NCBI GenBank assembly: GCA_035631655.1
Contig: DASQIH010000069.1
Coordinates: 1-64,000, forward strand
Direction: 5' to 3'
DNA length: 64,000 bases
Source of the DNA: Gp1-AA122 sp035631655
GTDB lineage: Bacteria > Acidobacteriota > Terriglobia > Terriglobales > Acidobacteriaceae
This document shows positions 35,999 through 45,297 of the stretch, in pieces. Each line of letters begins with the position of its first letter. Within the stretch, counting starts at the first letter, position 1. The position numbers and the translations under genes were made by a program. The notes beneath the pieces are model-generated. The model saw only the letters and a program-made list of their open reading frames with translations, searched no databases and was not told the DNA's origin.

Positions 35999-38859
35999 TG
36001 GAACCGCGGCGCGTCGCCAGTAAAGAGCACATGCTGAAACAGCTGGCCAGTCTCAGCGATGATACTGCGCGCCGGAAATTTCTCGCTCGCCACCGCACCT
36101 TGGTTCGCCCTGAGATCGTCTCGGAGATGGCCGACCAAGTGCGAGAACAAGTTCGGGTCGATGTCGCGCAGGCTCTTCAGTTAGCAGACGCAGCGCTCGC
36201 CATCGCTGACGAACTAGACGACAAAGAATCCCTAGCCAAGGCATTGCGTGCGAAGGCCAATACTCTCTACGCGCAGGGTGAAAATGCGCAGGCGGTCGAC
36301 TTTCATCAGCAGGCTGTTGCCCTTTTCGATGTTCTCGGCAAAACCGGCGAAGTGGCCCGGACGCTGAGCGGATCGATCCAGCCTCTGCTTCTCATGGGCG
36401 AATACAACCGTGCCTTCGCTGCCGGCGAGCGTGCCCGGAAGATTTTTACTGATGAGGGTAATACTTGGAGGCTCGCGCGTCTCGACATCAACATTGGAAA
36501 TATTTACTACCGCCAGGACAGATTTGTTGAAGCTATTGCCTGCTATGAGCGCGCCTACCAGGGCCTGCCCGCGAAGGATGACCCGGAGGGTATCGCAGTA
36601 GTTCTCACCAACATGGCGACTTGTTACATCAGCCTCAATGATTTTGCTAAGGCTTTGGAGACACATGAAAAGGCACGGACGTTCTCCGAAGAGCACGGTA
36701 TGCCGCTGCTCCGGACACAGGCCGAATACAACATCGCGTATCTCTATTTTCTTCGGGGCGAGTACAGCCGGGCTATCGAAATGTACCGCGCCCGACGACT
36801 GGCCTTTAAGAAAGTCGGCGACTTCTATCATCTTGCGCTCTGCAACTTAGACCTTTCCGAGCTCTACTTGGACTTGAATCTCGCTTCCGAAGCCGCAGAG
36901 CTTGCGCAACAGGCCCATGAAGGTTTTCACAAGCTTGGCAACGGCTATGAAGACGCCAAGAGCCTGGCTTTCTCGGCAATGGCCGCCGGCCAGCAGGGGC
37001 ATGGCTTTGAAGCTCTTAAGCTCTTCTCCCAGTCCCGCGAGCTGTTTGTCAAGGAAAAGAACCGTGCCTGGCAGTCGCTGATCGATTTGTACCGGGCGCT
37101 AGTCTTTTTCAATGAAGGACGTTTCTTTGAAGCGCGCCGACTCTGCTCCGAAGCCCTGGAAGCCTTGCGCAGTCTAAGTCTTCTCAACAAGGCGGTTGTG
37201 GCTGAATTGCTACTCGCCCGCATTGCCTTGCGCATGGATGAAATCGAACCGGCAACCATGCATTGTGAAGCCGCCTTGGAGAGGTTGAACGATTTACAGA
37301 TTCCGGTCCTTACGCACGCGGCTCACCTTCTCATGGGAAACATCTATTCGGCGCGGAAGGATCGCCAAAAGGCCTATCTCTCCTACCAGGCTGCGCGGGA
37401 AGCGTTGGAATCGCTGCGCAGCAGCCTTCATCGCGAAGAACTGAAGATTGCTTTCATCAAGAATCGTCTGGAGGTTTACGAGGACTTGGTCGAACTTTGC
37501 ATGGACCGGGGGACAGAACGCGGTTCTCTGGAGGAAGCACTGGGCTATATCGAGCAGGCAAAGTCTCGCAGCCTGATGGATATGTTCACCCGGCCGGCGT
37601 CTCCAGTAAGCAGCGAGCCAACCGGACAGAGCGAGCTCGTTCGTTCGATCCGCGATCTTCGTGAAGAGTTGAACTGGTACTACAACCTGATTGAAAGAGA
37701 GCAACTCAAACCGGAAGCGCCATCGCCGGATCGTATTGCCAAATTGCAGCGGCAAGCCCGCGCTCGGGAGAATGATTTGCTGCGCATGTTGCACGAAGCC
37801 AGCGACTCGGATGCCGAACAGGCCGGCTTGCAAAGGCCGACCAGCGTTCCGATTCCGTCTATCCGCGCCAGCATTCCGGCCGGTACTCTGCTGGTCGAGT
37901 ACTTTCGGATTCGCGATCGCATTCTGGTTTGTCTGCTCGGCCACGATAGCCTGCAAATCATGCCCCTGACCTTGGAATCGCGAGTCTCGAATCTTTTGCG
38001 GCTGCTGCAATTTCAGCTCTCGAAATTTCGTCTCGCTCCGCAGTACCTTAGTGCATTCGAGGACTCTCTGCTACAGGCTACGCAAGCTCACCTCGCCGAA
38101 CTCTATAACGAGCTGATCGCTCCCATCCGGATGCAATTGAATAGCATGCATCTGGTCTTCGTGCCTCATGGACTGCTTCATTACGTGCCGTTCCACGCAC
38201 TTTTTGATGGGAAGTCGTACCTGGTGGATGGTTTCACTGTTTCCTACGCCCCGAGCGCGAGCATTTACACGTTGTGCCAGTCGAGGGAAGGGAATTCCTC
38301 GGGCCCTTCCCTAGTGCTGGGCATTCCCGATCCGCAGGCGCCTGCCATTGCCGACGAAGCGCGGGCGTTGACCGACGTTCTTCCGAACACCAAGCTATTC
38401 CTCGGGAACGAAGCAAGTGAGGACATCCTTCGCAGCCGAGGACCCAACAGCCGGATGATTCACATCGCGACTCACGGCTATTTCCGGCAAGATAATCCAA
38501 TGTTTTCTGCCATCCGGCTAGGCGGTTCGTTCCTTAGCTTGTATGACCTATACCAACTCAGGCTGCCCGTGGAACTTATTACCTTGAGCGGTTGCGCAAC
38601 CGGCCTCAACGTGGTTGCTGCAGGGGACGAACTGATTGGACTAGCCCGCGGCCTGATACATGCCGGAGCGCAGTCTCTGGTCCTCAGCCTCTGGGACGTG
38701 CACGATAAGAGCACCGCTGAGTACATGCGTGCGTTTTATCGTCATTTGAGCGAAGGAAATACGAAACCGGCGGCTTTGCGGAAGACCATGCTGGAATTGC
38801 GAAAGAGCTATCCCCATCCGTATCAATGGGCTCCATTCATTCTTATAGGTAAGACTTAA
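35995..38859 (+). CDS. TPR-CHAT caspase-like protease
   Basis: The protein has 954 residues from the GTG at 35995; ATG at 35998 is equally possible. Residues about 50-490 are TPR units, for example AKALRAKANTLYAQGENAQA, ARLDINIGNIYYRQDRFVEA and VVLTNMATCYISLNDFAKAL. A linker with coiled-coil character (about 545-610) precedes the CHAT domain (about 630-950). Catalytic residues are present: His827 in IATHGYF and Cys867 in LSGCATG, so it should be an active cysteine protease of the caspase clan. TPR-CHAT proteins cleave partners after a signal. The coupled sigma factor upstream is the obvious candidate pathway. Confidence 0.9.
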   Translation: MMEPRRVASKEHMLKQLASLSDDTARRKFLARHRTLVRPEIVSEMADQVREQVRVDVAQALQLADAALAIADELDDKESLAKALRAKANTLYAQGENAQAVDFHQQAVALFDVLGKTGEVARTLSGSIQPLLLMGEYNRAFAAGERARKIFTDEGNTWRLARLDINIGNIYYRQDRFVEAIACYERAYQGLPAKDDPEGIAVVLTNMATCYISLNDFAKALETHEKARTFSEEHGMPLLRTQAEYNIAYLYFLRGEYSRAIEMYRARRLAFKKVGDFYHLALCNLDLSELYLDLNLASEAAELAQQAHEGFHKLGNGYEDAKSLAFSAMAAGQQGHGFEALKLFSQSRELFVKEKNRAWQSLIDLYRALVFFNEGRFFEARRLCSEALEALRSLSLLNKAVVAELLLARIALRMDEIEPATMHCEAALERLNDLQIPVLTHAAHLLMGNIYSARKDRQKAYLSYQAAREALESLRSSLHREELKIAFIKNRLEVYEDLVELCMDRGTERGSLEEALGYIEQAKSRSLMDMFTRPASPVSSEPTGQSELVRSIRDLREELNWYYNLIEREQLKPEAPSPDRIAKLQRQARARENDLLRMLHEASDSDAEQAGLQRPTSVPIPSIRASIPAGTLLVEYFRIRDRILVCLLGHDSLQIMPLTLESRVSNLLRLLQFQLSKFRLAPQYLSAFEDSLLQATQAHLAELYNELIAPIRMQLNSMHLVFVPHGLLHYVPFHALFDGKSYLVDGFTVSYAPSASIYTLCQSREGNSSGPSLVLGIPDPQAPAIADEARALTDVLPNTKLFLGNEASEDILRSRGPNSRMIHIATHGYFRQDNPMFSAIRLGGSFLSLYDLYQLRLPVELITLSGCATGLNVVAAGDELIGLARGLIHAGAQSLVLSLWDVHDKSTAEYMRAFYRHLSEGNTKPAALRKTMLELRKSYPHPYQWAPFILIGKT

Positions 38860-38988
38860 AGTCCGAGAATTTTCCTTGGCACCTATATTTTTGGTCCCGG
38901 TGCCGGCCCCTATTAGCAAATTGAAAGTCATTCCCGGAGGAACCACGGTCTGACAGGTTCTGGTTCGCTCCCCCAAGCGGAGGTAGAG

Positions 38989-39621
38989 GTGAAACATTTC
39001 AGTGACGAATCCTGGGCGGACTTTGCCAGGAACTTGGTAACACCGAGCGTAAAGACAACGATGCAGCGCCACATTGATGACGGATGCAAGAAATGCGAGG
39101 CGACTTTGCTGATTTGGCAGGGGGTCGCATCGGTTGCAAAAGCGGAGAGCTCTTACGTTCCGCCGGACGATACGCTCCGGGTTGCAAAGAGTCAGTTTGG
39201 GGGTGTGGCTGGTGGCCTGAAGACCAGCCTGCCTGTGCGTCTTGTCTTTGACAGCAGTCTTCAGCCGGTGGCTGCGGGGCTGCGGGGTACAGTTTCGAGC
39301 CGGCAATTCCTGTATGAAGCCGATGACTACGTCATCGATCTTCGCCTGGAGCCACAACGAGAGTTGGACCGCATCTCGCTGGTTGGGCAGGTTCTCAATC
39401 GGGCCAAGGCTCACCGGGCCGCACAAGGTGTCCTGGTGCGCCTGCTGAAGGGAGTATTACCCGTGGCGAACACTGCGACCAACGACTTTGGTGAATTTCA
39501 GCTGGAATTCGATGCCGGCCACGATTTAAGTATTGCCATTGGTATGGATGAAGAAAAAGTGATTGTCCTCCCCCTCCACGGCGTGCAGAACAAGCCGTTC
39601 GATCGCAAGCACATGGATTAA
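38989..39621 (+). CDS. Anti-sigma-like zinc-finger protein with carboxypeptidase-regulatory-like domain
   Basis: The protein has 210 residues. The GTG start has GGAGGT about five bases upstream. Near residues 27-35, HIDDGCKKC gives a His-x4-Cys-x2-Cys, close to the zinc anti-sigma (ZAS) motif. The C-terminal half (about 120-200) looks like a beta-sandwich of the carboxypeptidase-regulatory/SdrD-B type: ISLVGQVLNR, GVLVRLLKG, TATNDFGEFQLEFD. No membrane segment is visible, so if it is an anti-sigma factor it is soluble. It follows the TPR-CHAT gene by 129 bp in the same direction. Regulation of the sigma factor by this protein is plausible but unproven. Confidence 0.6.
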   Translation: MKHFSDESWADFARNLVTPSVKTTMQRHIDDGCKKCEATLLIWQGVASVAKAESSYVPPDDTLRVAKSQFGGVAGGLKTSLPVRLVFDSSLQPVAAGLRGTVSSRQFLYEADDYVIDLRLEPQRELDRISLVGQVLNRAKAHRAAQGVLVRLLKGVLPVANTATNDFGEFQLEFDAGHDLSIAIGMDEEKVIVLPLHGVQNKPFDRKHMD

Positions 39622-39771
39622 TTCCGCGGGATCCCCTGAAGGTAACTTCTGGTGATTACCGCTGGAACACAGCAATGGTTACACGTGTAAGTTTAGCACG
39701 CGTCGGTTTTGTTCTAAACTCAGCCGCAATTGCAGACAGAGGGGCGGTGGAGTTTGAGAGGGGTTACTTCG

Positions 39772-41193
39772 ATGGGTACTCGGATTCAAGGTTTGACCAG
39801 GATGTACCATTTCCCCCGCGCAGTTCAGGCATGTCTATTGTTGCTGGTTCTGATTACCGCCCAGTTTTCCGCGGCGCAAACCCAGAACCGCGTCTTGATG
39901 CGTAACACGCTGGGACTCACAGGAATTCTGAACGTCTGCAACCTGCTGGGTTGCTCGTCCGTGCAAGCGATTGGTGATCCCAGCGGCCAGCTCTTCATGG
40001 TCCAGACTTCCTCCGTGGTTGATTCGCTGCTGCTCTTGGTTTTGAGGCCATTGGGGGTTGTCTCGGTCGAATCGGACCAGTTGGTCGCCACGCAAGGCGC
40101 CACGGTCACTTCGATTCCGCCCTATCTGAACGACCGGACGCCGATCACGTACTACGGCGCAACGGTTTGGCGTGGCTATGTCTATCAGCCTGCGAACCAG
40201 CTGATCCAGACCGATTCCATGCATTCGATTTTCGGGGTAGCGGGCTCGGGCATTACCGTCGCCGTGATTGACACGGGCGTCGACCCCAATCATCCGGCCC
40301 TGAAAAGTTCTCTCGTTACCGGCTACGATTTCACCCGCAACCAGAGTGGTGGTTCGGAAATGGCGGACGTCAGCCAGTCGACGGCTGCTGTCCTCGACAG
40401 CAGCGGCATGCAAGCCGCCCAGGTCAGCCAATCGACTGCTGCGGTTCTGGATCAATCGACGGCCGCCGTACTCGATGGCCACCAATATCAGGCTTTCGGC
40501 CACGGAACTATGGTTTCGGGTATCGTTCACCTGGTAGCTCCGCAAGCCAAGATCATGCCGTTGAAGTCGTTCCACGCCGACGGTTCGGGTTATAACTCTG
40601 ACATCTTGCGCGCCATTTACTATGCGGCCAGTCACGGCGCGAAGGTGATCAACATGAGCTTTAATTACACTACGTACTCGCAGGAGCTGGCCAACGCCGT
40701 GAACTACGTGACGGCGAATGGAGTGATTTGCATCGCGGCAGCGGGGAACAGCGGACGGCAAGCGACGGTCTATCCTGCGGCTCTGAAGGGCGTGGTGGAT
40801 GTCGCCTCTACCAGCCTCAACGACACGCCTTCGACTTTCTCCAACTACGGCGCTCCTCCGGTGTGGCTGGCGGCACCGGGTGAAGCCATCATGACCACCT
40901 ATCCCTTCGGAACCTACGCGGCGGGCTGGGGAACCTCATTCAGTGCTCCGTTCGTGAGCGGAACCACCGCGGTGATCGCGTCGGTTTATAAGGCCCAGAC
41001 CAGCGGATCCGTGTCCTTGCTCGGACTGATAACGCTCTCTACATCTAGCAGTACGAGCCTTGCGGCCGGGGAACCCCAAGCGGCAAATGCCTTGTCCCAT
41101 GCGCAGTACATCTCCGCGCCACAGTTGGGATATGGCCGCCTGGATACCTATCAGGCGGTACAAGCCTTCCGCAACTATCTGGGGCTGCACTAA
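39772..41193 (+). CDS. Secreted subtilisin-like (S8) serine protease
   Basis: The protein has 473 residues from the ATG at 39772; a TTG at 39730 would add 14. A signal peptide (CLLLLVLITAQFSAAQ core) ends near residue 35. A propeptide-like region covers about 36-145. The catalytic triad is complete: Asp167 in VAVIDTGVD, His244 in GHGTMVSG, Ser389 in GTSFSAPF. Between Asp and His is an insert with QSTAAVLD repeated three times (about 200-235). The enzyme should act outside the inner membrane. It is probably the last enzyme of the sigma/CHAT locus, followed after 16 bp by an HD-GYP gene. Confidence 0.92.
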   Translation: MGTRIQGLTRMYHFPRAVQACLLLLVLITAQFSAAQTQNRVLMRNTLGLTGILNVCNLLGCSSVQAIGDPSGQLFMVQTSSVVDSLLLLVLRPLGVVSVESDQLVATQGATVTSIPPYLNDRTPITYYGATVWRGYVYQPANQLIQTDSMHSIFGVAGSGITVAVIDTGVDPNHPALKSSLVTGYDFTRNQSGGSEMADVSQSTAAVLDSSGMQAAQVSQSTAAVLDQSTAAVLDGHQYQAFGHGTMVSGIVHLVAPQAKIMPLKSFHADGSGYNSDILRAIYYAASHGAKVINMSFNYTTYSQELANAVNYVTANGVICIAAAGNSGRQATVYPAALKGVVDVASTSLNDTPSTFSNYGAPPVWLAAPGEAIMTTYPFGTYAAGWGTSFSAPFVSGTTAVIASVYKAQTSGSVSLLGLITLSTSSSTSLAAGEPQAANALSHAQYISAPQLGYGRLDTYQAVQAFRNYLGLH

Positions 41194-41209
41194 ACGGCGG
41201 AGACCTCCT

Positions 41210-41902
41210 GTGGCAACCTTTGCGGACCAATACCTGGCGAGTGCTACTGGCATCGCTACCACCTTGCGGGTTAAAGAACTTGAGGAGCAGCAACACACGC
41301 TCCTCAAGTCCGTCATCTGCGCCTTCAATCAACTGCTTGATCTACGAGATCTCAACACCGGAATTCACAGCACACGTTTGGCCGAGTGGGCGATTCGGGT
41401 TGCCCGCCAGCTGGGAATCGCGGAAACCGACTTCTACCAGCTCGAAGTCGCCGCTCTCTTGCACGATATCGGAAAGATCGGCGTTCCCGATTCCATTCTC
41501 AGGAAAGAAGGCAAGCTCACCGACGAAGAACGCGCCAAGATGAACAAGCATCCGGAGTACAGCTGGTCCATCCTGCGCCTGTTCGCGGGGCTGGAAAAGG
41601 CGAGCCTTTATGCTTTGCACCATCACGAGAACTACGACGGAACCGGCTATCCCGGCGGCCTTAAGGGAAATGAGATTCCCATTGGTTCACGCATTGTGTC
41701 GGTGATCGACGCTTACGATGCGATGATTTCCAATCGTTGTTATCGCAAGGGCCTCCCGCACGATGAAGCCATTCGCCGTTTGTTGGCGAGCAGCGGGACT
41801 CAATTTGATCCGGTCGTTGTCCAATCTTTTACAGAAATCGCCAAAGAAGAAGTAGCTGAAGTCTTCGCCGCCACGGGCACAAGTCCCTCTGCCACCATTT
41901 AA
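41210..41902 (+). CDS. HD-GYP domain phosphodiesterase
   Basis: The protein has 230 residues. The GTG at 41210 was chosen because GGAG lies seven bases upstream, 16 bp after the protease stop. An N-terminal helix (about 1-40) leads into the HD-GYP domain: HD at 85-86 (LLHDIGKIGVP), HPEYSW, then HHHENYDGTGYPGGL with GYP at 146-148. All the metal and signature residues are present, so hydrolysis of cyclic di-GMP or a related dinucleotide is likely. There is no receiver or sensor domain, so control must come from elsewhere. It may link the protease locus to second-messenger signalling. Confidence 0.9.
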   Translation: MATFADQYLASATGIATTLRVKELEEQQHTLLKSVICAFNQLLDLRDLNTGIHSTRLAEWAIRVARQLGIAETDFYQLEVAALLHDIGKIGVPDSILRKEGKLTDEERAKMNKHPEYSWSILRLFAGLEKASLYALHHHENYDGTGYPGGLKGNEIPIGSRIVSVIDAYDAMISNRCYRKGLPHDEAIRRLLASSGTQFDPVVVQSFTEIAKEEVAEVFAATGTSPSATI

Positions 41903-41904
41903 CG

Positions 41905-41936
41905 TTTGTCATCCTGAGCGAAGCGAAGGATCTGTG
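41905..41936. repeat. REP-like element, copy 2
   Basis: The sequence TTTGTCATCCTGAGCG, then AAGCGAAGGATCTGTG, lies just after the HD-GYP stop. It is an inverted variant of the element at 31863-31897. Variants of TCATCCTGAGCGAAGCGAAGG are widespread between genes in acidobacterial genomes (established from memory). It may act as a bidirectional transcript end. Confidence 0.6.
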
Positions 41937-41956
41937 CATTTCGTTCGCGCTGTCTT

Positions 41957-44900
41957 TCACCGCGATCGCGCTGTCTGCCCAGCTATCTGCGAGCCAAACA
42001 CGACTTTCACAGTTTTAATTTCGAACGGCTTGGTATGCACGCTCACCACACCGTTTTGAACGGGCAATTTCGCCGTCGGTTTCTCCATTAAATCCGTCTC
42101 GGATGCCGACTGCGCTCCAGGGGGGAGTTGCAGTCTCACATTGCTTTCTCTTCCGGCCCACTCGTAGAAGCGCAAGATGAGCGCATCGTCGTCTTCCGCT
42201 TTCTTGATGGCGGTGAGCACAACGTTTTCAGCTTCGACCTGCACAAAAGAATGTTCGGCGGGCAGCGTTCCCTGATGTTTGTCCGTCTGCAGAGCAAAAG
42301 GAGTGTAGTTCAACTCGTATCCTCGTCGGATCGTCAGCGCCTCACGCCAGGTGCCCCCATGAGGATAAAGAGAGTAAGTGAACTCATGATGGCCTTCGTC
42401 GGCGTGCGGATCGGGCCACACCGGTGAACGCAGCAGCGACAGCCGAAGCACATTTCCTTTTGCGTCGTATCCGTACTTGCAGTCGTTCAGCAGGCTGAAT
42501 CCATGAGTGGCATTGGAGACGTCGGCCCAGCGCAGCGCGGGAACCTCGAACTCGGCCTGCTCGGCAGGAGTACGGCGTGTCGTGGGTCGTTCAATGGATC
42601 CATAGGGGATCTCGAATGTGGCCTTCTCGTTATGAGCGCTCAAGGGAAACGCCACCTTCAGCAGAATATGTTTTTCGTGCCAGTCGGCTTGCATCTTAAC
42701 GTCCACCCGCGGCACGCCGGTGTACATCGTGATGTCCTGCACGAAGGCTGAGTTCTGGAAGTGCTTCTTCACGCGGATCACAGCACGCAGTGGCCCGCTT
42801 TCTGTGAGCCTTACTTCGTCAGCCTTGTCCAAGTCCCAATGCTGCTTCTCGAAATCGGCATCGATGTTCCAGGCATCCCACTGCTTGGGCTTGTCCACAA
42901 ACGTCTGCAGAAGGTTTCCGCACATAGAATTCTTCGGGCCCCCGGTATCGGTTTCCGCGGGCGCCAGGGCTTCCGTCTGGCTGCGTTTGTCAAACAAACT
43001 GGTTAAGCACCCGGTTCTGGGATCGATCTTGAGGCGGATGAAGTCATTTTCCAAAGACTCCGCGGTTGCCTTTACGGCTGCGTGCTTGGGAAAGAGAGTT
43101 TTCGCGGGACGGACGAAATAGGTCTTGTAGCCCAATGGAGGCATGCTCGCTAAGAGCAGAAAGCGTACCTGGTGTGTTCTTGGATCAACATTAAGCACTT
43201 GCGATTCGGCCATCTTGCCCGCCGAATCCACCACTTCGATTTCCCGCACTGGATTGGGAAGTTGCGCCTCGGCCTCAATCATTTCCGTACGTGGCCAGGA
43301 AAGGGAATTGAAGACCACAACCGGCACGCCGTCACCTAAGGTATTGATATGGGCCACAATCTCGTGGAACGCTCCATCTATGATCTCGTGCCCGGCGCGC
43401 TGCACGTCTTCCAGATTTCGTTGGGCGTCAAGGTAGTTCACAGCGATACCTGAGCCAGGCATGATGTCGTGGAAGTGATCAAACAGAAGCCGCTTCCACG
43501 CGCGTTCCATTTCTTCCTGCTGATAGGGAACACCATAAAGCAGAGCGATGGACGCGAATTTCTCGGCGTTGAGCATGGTTTCCTCGCTGCGCCGTATGCG
43601 CCGCTTGGTTTCCGCCTGGGTCGTCAGTACGCCCCGGTGATACTGAAAATAGAGTTCATCTTTCCAACTGGGCACTTTCATGCTGGGAAGCTTTTTCTCG
43701 AGGTCGTCGAAGAATGCTTTGGCAGTGCCCAATTCAAGTTTCGGATAAACCCCTTCCGGCGACATAAGGCGCGCAGCATTATCCAGCATGGTGCGAGTGG
43801 GCCCGCCACCATGATCGCCCACACCGTAGAGGTGCATCATCTCCGGCGTATCGGTTAGTTGCGGACCGTACATCGCCGGAGCCCACACCGATAAATCTTT
43901 TGCCATGCCTTCCGCCTCGATCCCTCCGGCATAGTCGTGCGGAAAGTAGGTGAGCAGGCGGCTTCCATCAGGAGCCTCCCACCAGAACAGCTTGTAAGGG
44001 AACGTGGTGAACTCGTGCGCCCAAAGCAGCTTCTGGGTGACAAAGTAATCCATCCCCGACTTCTTATAGATCTGCGGAAGCTGCCAGTTGTATCCAAACG
44101 AATCCGGATTCCAGCCGATCTTGATGTCCACACCGAACTTCTTCCGGAAATAACGTTTACCGATGAGAATCTGCCTGGTTAGCGACTCGCCCGCCGGCAT
44201 GTTGAGATCCGGTTCCACCCACATGCCGCCGATCACTTCCCAACGTCCCTCTTTGACGCGGTCCTGAATTTCCTTAAACAGATCGGGATATTTCTCCTCC
44301 ATCCACTCGTAGGTCCGCGCGGAAGACATGGTGAACTTGAAGTCCGGATATTCACGCATCAGGTCGAGCGCGCTGCGGAAAGTGTTGCGCACAACTTCCA
44401 CGGTTTCCGTCCAGGGCCACAACCAGGCCATGTCGATGTGCGAATTTCCTACGGCGTGAATCGTGAACTGCTTCAGCCAAGGATTTAGCACCTGCAGCTT
44501 GGTCTGCGCCTCGCGCAGCGAAGTGTCGAAAGCAAGCTGATCTCCCTGATCCAACGCCGCAAGGTTGATAGCTTTCAGGGCCTCATCGAGTTGCTGATCG
44601 CGTTGACTCTTATTCTCCTCATAAGCGTCAATCACGGGCAGTGCCGAGAGGATTCCCTCTCGCACCAGCCTCGGATCCGGACGGCTAGAGGGCGGCTCGA
44701 TCAGCAGCTGAGCACGCCTTAACTCGCTCTCCACGCGGTTGGCATCCACACGAATGGCTATCACAAATTTCTGGCCGGGTTGAGCGTTTTCCGTTAACAC
44801 GATCGGCTGCTGCATGTCCTCATCGGTGCGTTCGGCTACCGAGCCATTGGAGAAAACGGTCAATATCTCGGCATCCCGGCTGGAAATATTCAGATCAAGT

Positions 44901-45223
44901 TTCACGCGTGCACCTTGAATCGCGTATCCCTCGATCTTTTCCGGAATTTCCAGCAAGCGGCGCAGCACCCGCGGACCCGACGTCCACTTGTCCCCGACCT
45001 TCATTACTTCCCAGGTGGAGTCGTCGAGAGAAGAGCTTTCCGGATGGGGAAGATCGGCGTGGAAGCGCCAGTCCGCCAATGGCAAGGTGGTAAGCGACTC
45101 CAGCCGATCCAGCGTAGCTTTGTAGGCATCGGTTGGCTGAGCATTCTGAGCCGCTGGCTGAGCGAAGCCGGAAATTGCGAACAGCAGAACAACGCACACC
45201 AAGAATGTGATCGGCCGCTTCAT
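41957..45223 (-). CDS. Glycoside hydrolase family 38 alpha-mannosidase, secreted
   Basis: The protein has 1088 residues. The ATG at 45223 begins a signal peptide (MKRPITFLVCVVLLFAISG, then FAQ). The GH38 catalytic barrel starts near residue 255 with HAVGNSHIDMAWLWPW, whose His262 and Asp264 bind zinc, and continues to the nucleophile Asp374 in WNPDSFGYNWQLPQ. EPDLNMPAGESLTRQ and the middle- and C-terminal beta domains complete the fold (about 640-1088). GH38 enzymes remove alpha-linked mannose, so a role in scavenging plant or fungal glycans is expected. A hypothetical gene 74 bp upstream is in the same orientation. Confidence 0.93.
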   Translation of the reverse strand: MKRPITFLVCVVLLFAISGFAQPAAQNAQPTDAYKATLDRLESLTTLPLADWRFHADLPHPESSSLDDSTWEVMKVGDKWTSGPRVLRRLLEIPEKIEGYAIQGARVKLDLNISSRDAEILTVFSNGSVAERTDEDMQQPIVLTENAQPGQKFVIAIRVDANRVESELRRAQLLIEPPSSRPDPRLVREGILSALPVIDAYEENKSQRDQQLDEALKAINLAALDQGDQLAFDTSLREAQTKLQVLNPWLKQFTIHAVGNSHIDMAWLWPWTETVEVVRNTFRSALDLMREYPDFKFTMSSARTYEWMEEKYPDLFKEIQDRVKEGRWEVIGGMWVEPDLNMPAGESLTRQILIGKRYFRKKFGVDIKIGWNPDSFGYNWQLPQIYKKSGMDYFVTQKLLWAHEFTTFPYKLFWWEAPDGSRLLTYFPHDYAGGIEAEGMAKDLSVWAPAMYGPQLTDTPEMMHLYGVGDHGGGPTRTMLDNAARLMSPEGVYPKLELGTAKAFFDDLEKKLPSMKVPSWKDELYFQYHRGVLTTQAETKRRIRRSEETMLNAEKFASIALLYGVPYQQEEMERAWKRLLFDHFHDIMPGSGIAVNYLDAQRNLEDVQRAGHEIIDGAFHEIVAHINTLGDGVPVVVFNSLSWPRTEMIEAEAQLPNPVREIEVVDSAGKMAESQVLNVDPRTHQVRFLLLASMPPLGYKTYFVRPAKTLFPKHAAVKATAESLENDFIRLKIDPRTGCLTSLFDKRSQTEALAPAETDTGGPKNSMCGNLLQTFVDKPKQWDAWNIDADFEKQHWDLDKADEVRLTESGPLRAVIRVKKHFQNSAFVQDITMYTGVPRVDVKMQADWHEKHILLKVAFPLSAHNEKATFEIPYGSIERPTTRRTPAEQAEFEVPALRWADVSNATHGFSLLNDCKYGYDAKGNVLRLSLLRSPVWPDPHADEGHHEFTYSLYPHGGTWREALTIRRGYELNYTPFALQTDKHQGTLPAEHSFVQVEAENVVLTAIKKAEDDDALILRFYEWAGRESNVRLQLPPGAQSASETDLMEKPTAKLPVQNGVVSVHTKPFEIKTVKVVFGSQIAGQTARSR

Positions 45224-45297
45224 GAGGCTAATTGTTCCCCCTGCCGGAAGTAGGTGCCGCACTATGCTATTCGAACTTGGGAATTACTTCGAGTTGG

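Noticed and set aside
35995..38859. CRISPR-associated craspase (Csx29) identity for the TPR-CHAT protein
   Set aside because: No Cas7-11, Csx30/31 or repeat-spacer array is in the window. The TPR-CHAT architecture alone is common in bacteria.
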